Source: Bugulina stolonifera
Taxonomy: Eukaryota; Bryozoa; Gymnolaemata; Cheilostomatida; Bugulidae
Assembly: GCA_935421135.1 (NCBI GenBank)
Contig: OW285190.1
Location: forward strand, 18,114,501 to 18,178,500
Length of the DNA stretch: 64,000 bases
Direction of reading: 5' to 3'
Positions 56,130 to 64,000 of this stretch are shown here, piece after piece; position 1 is the stretch's first letter; every line of letters starts with the position of its first letter. The position numbers and the translations under genes were made by a program. The notes below the pieces were generated by a model, which ran no database searches, had not been told where the DNA came from, and saw only the letters and a program-made list of their open reading frames with translations.

Positions 56130-59100
56130 ATGTATTTACGCAAAGCTATATTTATTGTATTGGCCAGCTGCTGTCTGCGGGCTGCCTCAGAGACCAGTAG
56201 AGTTAAAAGACAGACAGATACTCCGCAGCAGTAAGTATACATGTATATAATACAGTTACTCCAGATACTCCGCAGCAGTAAGTATACATGTATATAATAC
56301 AGTTACTCCAGATACTCCGCAGCAGTAAGTATACATGTATATAATACAGTTACTCCAGACACTTCGCAGCAGTAAGTATACATGTATATAATGTGGTTGT
56401 ACACTCAATGTACACTGAAGGTAGATGATATGTGTTGTTATATTTTTCTTGTATGAAAATCTATTTATGAGCAGCCCAGGACTTGGTTTCATATCTATAA
56501 ACTCTGTTGATGGTTTACTAACACTATCTGTAGTTTTATTCCCACAAACTGTGTTCATTTGTGTGTTATGCATTAGAAAATTTCTCTGATTTGTGTTTTC
56601 GTAATATGAAATTTTAATTTTGTGAAAGTTGCTGTAAATCCCTCTATAGAATAAGGCGTAATGCAGTACTTTTGTGCATGGTGCAGGTATTATATATTAT
56701 GTATAATGTATAGCATATTATGCCATACATGCCGGGCGCCCATGTACCATTGTACTACAGTGTTGGGGAGAGTGAATTATGTATGCTAATATTATGCACC
56801 AGGTCAATCTACTAGATTGATGGATAATGTATAGATGTAATATTACTTGATTGCAGTTCTACTTGACTTTACTGTCACTTTAATATAACAAAATTATAAT
56901 ATTGAGTTCACTTGGTGTGTAGCCATGATAGTTTTGAGGATCTAGTAACACAAAACACTTGAAAAGTTTATTTTCTTCATTGCACTGGAATTAGTTGATT
57001 AAAAAATGTTGTGTTGTATGTTAAACAGATGTTCAGCTTTTATAGCCTTAATTCCTTAGCATTTTAATTCACACATATGTAGGGGCATCTAAGTATGCAA
57101 GGTAAATTGTTTTTGTACGTTTGAGATATAATCTAATATAGTTAGGCTGCCGATGTACTTGTGTGGGTATTATGTAGCATAACAACCATGTTATATCATC
57201 ATGGTGGAATAATATTCTAAGTGCAGCGTTGCACCGGTATCTTGGCCAGGGACTCAAATGAGTTCAAATATTTGTAACTGTGTGTTTGGTAAATCATTAC
57301 TCTATGCTAAGTGCTCCCAATTCCCATACTTAACCTGGTACTGTACCCAACCCGAACCTGGACAGTAAAACGGCAGACGTCATAGACTGTGTCCATGAGA
57401 CCTTAGATACTACGGTCCGAGCCTCTGTTGGTACAGGCAAAGGTTGCTCTACTCTTAGAGTCATGTGTTTGTCTGTTTATTCTAGACCCCGGATAGTCAC
57501 CTCTGATGGCCATCTTGTATTCCAAACTGGTGCTAATCATAACATATCATTCCAATCCTCGTCTGGAGGTTCTGTTAATATAGACGGTACAGATGTCAAG
57601 GTCATGTCTCAAAAGGTAAGTACATCGAACACAGGAAGTGAACGTACACCAAACCCTCTTTCGTTTCGGTAAACTAGTGATTGGGGATTGAGCACATATG
57701 TTAGGAACCTATGTCTAGCAGCATAGCCTGTATCTCCACAGTAATTTTGGAGGTATTTAATGGGGGAAGTTCGGTCCACCTTGTTATGTTTCATATTGAA
57801 CGCTAATAACAGAGCGCGACGTGGTACTAGCTCCAGCTGCATCGGTTACCAACTAATATAACCTACAGGTAGTTGGTCTCTGATCATTTCTCCATCTGTC
57901 TGTCCACCCACATCACAGACACAACAGGCCTAATCAGATAGTACATTACATTGTATAAACACAGGTCTATGCATGCCAACACACACTCCTTGTTCTAATC
58001 ACTATCATTAGTAGTAAAAAGAACAATGCTGTTAATTTTATGAACATGTCGTTAACTTGGTATATGAAATGGAATTATTCAGTCAGACAAGGTTGGTTAC
58101 TGACAATCAAACTGACCATTTGCCTTTCTCTGCTCTCCCATTAATCATAGGGATTTAGTGTACAGACTGTCTTGTCTTTGGTAGAGTGTGGTATTGCCTG
58201 TCTTCATGCATCAGCTCTCCTGATGTACAGGAACATCTATCTCCATCTTTTCCCATCATGGTGATGAATGATTCCAAGTTCGATGCACTCACATTTGAAG
58301 AGTTGCAAATTATAACTTGTGATATCGTTCATGCAACATAACTACAAAGACATCTAGTCTAGTGTGAACAGTCTTGTCTACCTATCTATTATTCCTTGCA
58401 CAATTTGTTAATCCATCGAAGGTAATCTCTCTAATCCTAGTGTTGTAAGTAAGTTGTAAGTAAAATTGATAGAGGTGGTTGTTTATGTCAATAGCCAGAT
58501 TTACCCTCCTGGTTGGCCACAAGTGGTGTATAGATCTGTGCAAAGGTTTATTGTACTACTAGTACTATTCTGACTTTATATAACTGTTCCCACCTATATA
58601 ATGCAACATGTAACATACAAGTAAATACTTATAACAGTAACATGTAGTTACCAATTGTAATAGCATAATATAAGATATAAATTGACATAATTTATGTCCA
58701 AGCTGACTGTCAGAGATTACACATCATTATGTAGTTCCACTTACATAGGTTGAACTGATGTGTTACTAAAACTTGTTTTTATAACTAATAGCATTATGTG
58801 TCAGTCTCCCCCCTCCCCCCCCCCCCTCTACATAGCCTGAGTTCTTTAGTTGTGCGCGCTTCTGATCACTTCACTTTATTGTTACTTTTTCTTTCTACTT
58901 TACACCGATCACAATCCATCCACATGCTAAGTGATTCTAGCCAGAACTGGTGCAACTCTATCCATCCACGTGTTCATCCCAATCACAGTACCAAGTTATG
59001 TAACCATGGTCAGTGGGTTCCTCTACTGGAATTCTCCTAAACTACCACAATATTGTCCTTAAATTATGTATCTGAGAGCTAACAATACCAACACACACAG

Positions 59101-62100
59101 TCCACATTGTGTGGCTTCCTGCTATCATCAAATGTGGTATAATTGTACAATAGTACTTATTTAGGCTTCATAGCAGTTGGGTATGATGCAGGGAAAGACA
59201 ATTTTTATGTATCTGTATTTCACCAATTCTGTTTCTTTTTTTCCAGGTGGACGTCCATCAGACAAAGCTACAATCTCTCGAAGGAGTACCAGTAAGTTGT
59301 GCATCTCTATTCTCAAAATTCTCTGATTTGAAACAATTTGTTGCTTACAGAATTATTGGTAAAATCTTGTTTTATATCTAAATAAAAAGTAATGAATAGA
59401 AAGCCTTCATTCCATAGCGTAAGACAGCACTCAGTCGGTGCCTACCAGATGGGAGGGAGGCTATTATAATTCAGACGTCTGCTAGGAAGTCTAACGTAAT
59501 ATATAAGTTTTACATAATTAGGTTTTCAATAAATTTTCTGCATTTCTAATAAATTTCAAGTTACTGCAGTTTAGTTTTAATAATGTAATTAAAGGCATAT
59601 TGCTGTACTATTTTACCTTTGCATTTTTCTATTATGCAAAGTCATCAAGCTATTTGTTTTATAATGAATAAGTTATATTAAATAGGAAACGTTGCATGGT
59701 TTCGTAACTGTCAGCCATCGTATTCTGTACAATAATAATGACGATTGCATGGATAACAAGGTAGTTGAGATAAATCCGGTAGATTTATTATCTGAGGAGT
59801 ATTGAAGAGTGACAACTATCTGGATATAAGGGGGGTGTAAGGGTACCTCCCTCCACTTGTCAACTACTCTACCGTCTATAAAGATAAGTCGAGAGTTGGA
59901 TGCTACTGGTACTATCATCAGTATGGAGTACAAGGGGGTGGGGTTTGCTGAGAAGAAGGAGTAGCGTGGTGAGAAGAAGGGGTAGTGTGGAGGGGAGTAT
60001 AACATAGAACGTACGTGGGGAGGGGTAGCCTTACAGGAAGTAGCAGGCTATTTTAGACCGAGATAACGGGCTCGGTGCAAAATGGAAAGGATATAGGTAG
60101 TCTTGAAACGCCGTTTGATTAGATTTTTCTGCCACTTATGAAACTTTGCAACATTTTAAGCCGGTAGGCTAGATGCTATTATGCAGTTAATGTTGCAATA
60201 ATTAGTTTTATATACACATGTATGAATTCATAGATATATTAATACATGTAATATGCTAATTCATTGGTTAGTTGCCCTTTGAAAAGTCAATATAATTCTC
60301 TTTTGTGAGTAAATGACTATCAGCTTGGAAGATTAATATCATGATGACAATAATTATTAGATATTCCCTTCTTGGGATATAAAATGGTATCTGTACTCAT
60401 CCTACAACATTCCAGTGGCTGCAGGATTGAATACTAATATGAGCTAGTTATATATACCATATAGTTAGCACTAGTATCTACACACGTACACTAGTATACA
60501 CATGTACCACACCACTTATATGACCCACAAAAACCCGCCCCTCTTAAAACAACGACATGATTATTCTGCATTTACACACCATTACAACTAATGACTTGTA
60601 ATTTAGTTGTTGTGGTGTTTTTCCTTATCAGTGATCAGATTGATTGACCACTTGATAACTGTACTTCACTGATATTTAGTGCATTTGATCTGAGTTGTGA
60701 GGTTTGACCTATGACCTTCTGTCAGCTCGTACCAGTTTGTTCCCATCTTTGGGAACCTCCCCCCATTGCTAGTCATTACATTTACATACTTGTTTAGAAT
60801 TAAATCTAGAACAGATATGCTCTCAGCTGTATGCAGAAATTATACATTCAGATATCACATGTACATGTATGTGCCGCACTAGCGACAAACCTACCGTATG
60901 GCTGGAACTTATTATACTAGCTATGCTGCCTAGCTGCTGCCTATGGGGTTATAAAACACTGACTGTACTAAGGTGCACAACCCTTACACCATAGTGTTTT
61001 AATTATAATATTATTGTGCAGTAGTTAGCAGAAAATAACTAATTGTGGAACCCAAGTGCCCTTCACTCTGTGATTTGACTTCACTTGTCATAATAATATG
61101 ATTACAGAGCATTCACAATCGACGGGTGATACACCTGTGACGTTACGAAAGAATACAAATTCATTTACACATTCAATATCTTCAGATATACACAACCCGA
61201 ACCAGAACCGTGTAACTATGCAGCAGTCCTAATTGCTTGTTTACATTTTTATTTTGTTGCCATGACAGTGATTTTGTGCATATGCATATACCCAGGCAGT
61301 GTTTATTTATGTTCAAAAACCAAGAAATTGAATTTCTACTTTTTTTGGCAAATGGTTATGATATTAAATTATCCTATGTTTATACCCTACATGTGAAATT
61401 AGTTGTGCAGACTTCAGACAGTCTGTGTCAGTTTTGTACTGTGTCAGCATTGTACTGTGTCAGACAGTACCATGCTAGTATTTACTACACTGCATTCATC
61501 AGATGACAAGCAAACAAACATTATAAATAATATACAGAGTGTTGAGTTACTAATTTATCAATTAGTTATAATAATTTAAATGAGAAACCAGTTTGTGAAT
61601 TAGTATGCTGTATGTATAACCTGATAGCATTGCTACTGTCTCAACACCTTTAACTTTCACTGTCTGTCTAGGTTAGACTACCACCCAATTTTCATAAACT
61701 CGCTTAAATTCTAGTAGCATATCCTGTGTGTGATGAGTTGAGTCACATGATCATGTGATGTAATTTGTGTATCGAACCAATCAGAGCACAATCATGTAAC
61801 ATAGAATTACATGTGTTTGAGTAACCTGCGTTTTAGCCTGTCCAAAGTAATGAAATGGGTTTATAGGTTAGGAGCCTTTTACAGCCAGATTACTACAATT
61901 GTAACTCGGGCTATCGTGGTAATGGGATTGTTTATAAATCGCAGTTGGCAAATGACAGGTTTCCAGAAAAAAGTTTTTTTTGAAAATGCATATATGTACC
62001 TCTCACATAAAGCAGTATATGTATCTATACAAATATCAATGTGCATACCATATGCTGTAGCAGAATATGACACACATCCATACGTTTTTAGCCTGTTACT

Positions 62101-63604
62101 GTAGCAAAGACAGCACACATACATGTAGTAGCCAAAACATGACGTCAGCATGTGGTTTTGTTCTTCAAGTGAGATATTGTAGCCTGAGTTCTAACTAGCT
62201 TCAGAGAGACACAAATATATATATATGTTGTGTTACACACCTACTAAATACACTCGCTATATTTACTTTACACCTGTGCTAACTGTTTGATACACTAAAT
62301 GTTTGATACACTAACTGTTTGATATAATTTCTAACCGTTATAATGGTGTATCATAGGAGAGGGTGAGCGAATATAAAGCAGAGATGGAGGTATTCAAGAC
62401 ATCAGTAGGTGATCAGTTCTCAACAGTGAATACACAGATGAATAACGCTACAACTCAGGTACATATGCATGTATATCTATATCATGTGTAGTAGCAATGT
62501 GTGTGCATGTAGCAATGTATTCATCACCCCTCCCTGTTATTACATGTACATAAAAAATATGCATTTCTAAACTTGTACAGCTTGCTCATTGTACATTTAT
62601 ATTATTTCATATCAAAAATTAAAGTTTATAATAGCCCTACAATATTGCTACATAGACATTTCATGGTGTTGGAGTAATTTTGTAGGAGAAAAATTTGTTT
62701 TAGTAATTGACTGAACAGTTAGATGGGTAAACGGGATGGAAAGACAACTCTGAAATCATTTGTATTTCTATGACAATATTATCTGTTAGGTTATGAGTGG
62801 TAAACCGTTGCTTATATGAATACTAGTGCTGTTACTAGTAGTATTTTATGCTGCCATGTTATTTTAATACTATAGAATATTAAATAATATCAGAGAGGAA
62901 AGTCAGAGAGAGAAAGAGAGGGAATTCTATCAGTAACTCATAGTCTGTGAGAGTGATTGAATTAGTTGACTACTAGATACTTATATTTGTATGATTAATG
63001 AATAGTCTACTATAAGTAGTAGCAGGGGATTAATGTAATATGGTGTCACATATTTCATCTAATCCATAAATTATTATTTCCTATATTTATATAATTTATC
63101 TATTTCAAATATTTATTCAGTTTTAATGGGAATTGAAGTTTAAGTAGAAGCTACTGTACTGTGTGGGAGAACTCATATCCTAGTAAACTCCATCTATACT
63201 GGGTAGATGCCATAACGTTGTTATAGTTCTCTCTATTCCAGGTGTAGTCTTATTGTATGTGACTTGAGTAGTGACTACTTGCTGTTCATCTCAACACTTT
63301 TTATATCTTTACAGCTACTATCGAGATGAACTGACCATGGGACTTCAATCATATGAAGTTGTCTTCTCTTGTATCTGACAATTGTGTTGATTATAGTAAT
63401 TCTAACATGATATTTTGGAATTTTCTAGATCGGCACGTTATTCACAAGATATAACAATGTTAATGCCCATGTAAGTGATTATCTGTTAATTACGTATATT
63501 TTATATATTTAATTGAAATTCATTTTATGTTGAACTATTTTTAGATACGACAAATTAATCGATCTATACGTAACACTAGAAAGTTTGATCGATTAAAAAA
63601 TAAG
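56130..63604 (+). CDS. Unrecognised secreted protein with furin-like site (3' end beyond window)
   Basis: I do not recognise this family. Six exons join in frame: 56130-56230, 57486-57615, 59247-59291, 62357-62458, 63429-63470 and 63545-63604, ending at a GTATTG donor. Exon 1 encodes a clear signal peptide (MYLRKAIFIVLASCCLRAAS) followed by SRVKRQ, which fits a furin-type RxKR cleavage site. Next come RIVTSDGHLVFQTGANHNIS and SSSGGSVNIDGTDVKV, a beta-rich segment. A probable coiled coil follows (QTKLQSLEG, ERVSEYKAEMEVFKTSVGDQ). Several N-glycosylation sites are present (NIS, NAT). The last exon is basic (INRSIRNTRKFDRLKNK). A phase-0 exon could be missing in the 3-kb intron after 59291. An oligomeric matrix or secreted protein is plausible. 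Confidence 0.65.
56215..56400 (+). repeat. 47-bp tandem repeat spanning exon 1 end and its splice donor
   Basis: CAGATACTCCGCAGCAGTAA plus the next 27 bases of intron are repeated. CAGATA/CAGACA copies start at 56215, 56262, 56309 and 56356. GTAAGT donors lie at 56231, 56278, 56325 and 56372. The unit is 47 bp, so use of a downstream donor shifts the frame. Confidence 0.95.
59292..62356. other. Long intron or unresolved region
   Basis: Three kb between two phase-0 exons of the secreted-protein gene. A minus-strand frame (60005-59673) holds a protein-like stretch (VASNSRLIFIDGRVVDKWRE), but I find no matching gene. Otherwise AT-rich. Confidence 0.4.
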
Positions 63605-64000
63605 GTATTGTTGGTGTGTGTAGGCTAACGTTTGCATGGCATGCTGTTTTGGAAGGGCTTGAGAGGTGTGCCCACCCATCCCTAATCCTAGTGCCCATCC
63701 GTCCTATGCTCTCAGCCTATCTACTGCTCAACATGTATATAAATAGTTTAACTTGCATGAGTAACTTGTGTGCTATCTATTCTATCATCTTGTTTAAAAT
63801 GGTCCAATTACTTACATATACATGTACAATGTATATACTTGTGGTAAAACTAAATTGGTGGAATAACAGGCTGGTAAATACTAAATATACTTAGAAAAGG
63901 CAGTAGTCCACTTCTTGCATCATAGCCCATATTCCTATCTGTCCTAAAGTCGATGGTGTGAGGCTCTAACAACCGCCCCCATATCCTTCCGCTTAATAGA
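63605..64000. other. Right edge, intron of the secreted-protein gene presumed
   Basis: No further exon is seen before the window ends. Confidence 0.4.

Overview
The window is eukaryotic and most likely from an early-branching animal, with a demosponge as the best guess. It is AT-rich with small exons, GT-AG introns of roughly 100-1300 bp, one to two genes per 10 kb, and animal-specific genes (BAP31, an IkB-like ankyrin protein, a NIDO-domain membrane protein, CAP+ShK). The kinesin-light-chain/nephrocystin-like TPR expansion also fits a sponge, but the species cannot be fixed from the sequence alone. I rebuilt gene models by hand from open frames, splice sites and phase. For the main genes every junction keeps the reading frame.

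Layout. 1-1360 (-): 5' part of an unrecognised gene running off the left edge. 1361-3705: AT-rich repeats, then a 41-bp satellite. 3842-5301 (+): IkB-like inhibitor with a TATA box. 5459-6555: a possible 28S rRNA fragment, a G-rich stretch, CCAAT boxes and a broken GIY-YIG retroelement fragment. 7065-10535: a degenerate P-element-like (THAP) transposon with an exact 8-bp target duplication. 10891-15974 (+): a nucleotidyltransferase-TPR fusion ending in 13 nearly identical 44-residue repeats. 16847-21931: three LTR-like elements, each with a 4-bp duplication. 19830-24841 (+): an NHL-propeller/mucin-stalk/single-pass membrane protein, with one LTR inside an intron. 28830-32801 (+): a secreted CAP-EGF-ShK-proline-rich protein. 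33771-36442 (+): mitochondrial ribosomal protein S18B. 36939-40082 (-): a NIDO membrane protein. 41091-43116 (-): BAP31. 43740-52657 (+): IQCA1/DRC11, a ciliary AAA protein, divergent from BAP31. 56130-63604 (+): an unrecognised secreted protein with a furin-like site, running toward the right edge.

Functionally the neighbourhood mixes housekeeping genes (MRPS18B, BAP31, DRC11) with extracellular or immune-like genes (IkB-like, NTase-TPR, NHL receptor, CAP-ShK, NIDO). No operon-like logic is visible. The strongest candidates for something new are the NTase-TPR protein with its homogenised repeat array, and two independent tandem repeats that have each multiplied a 5' splice site together with the end of its exon.
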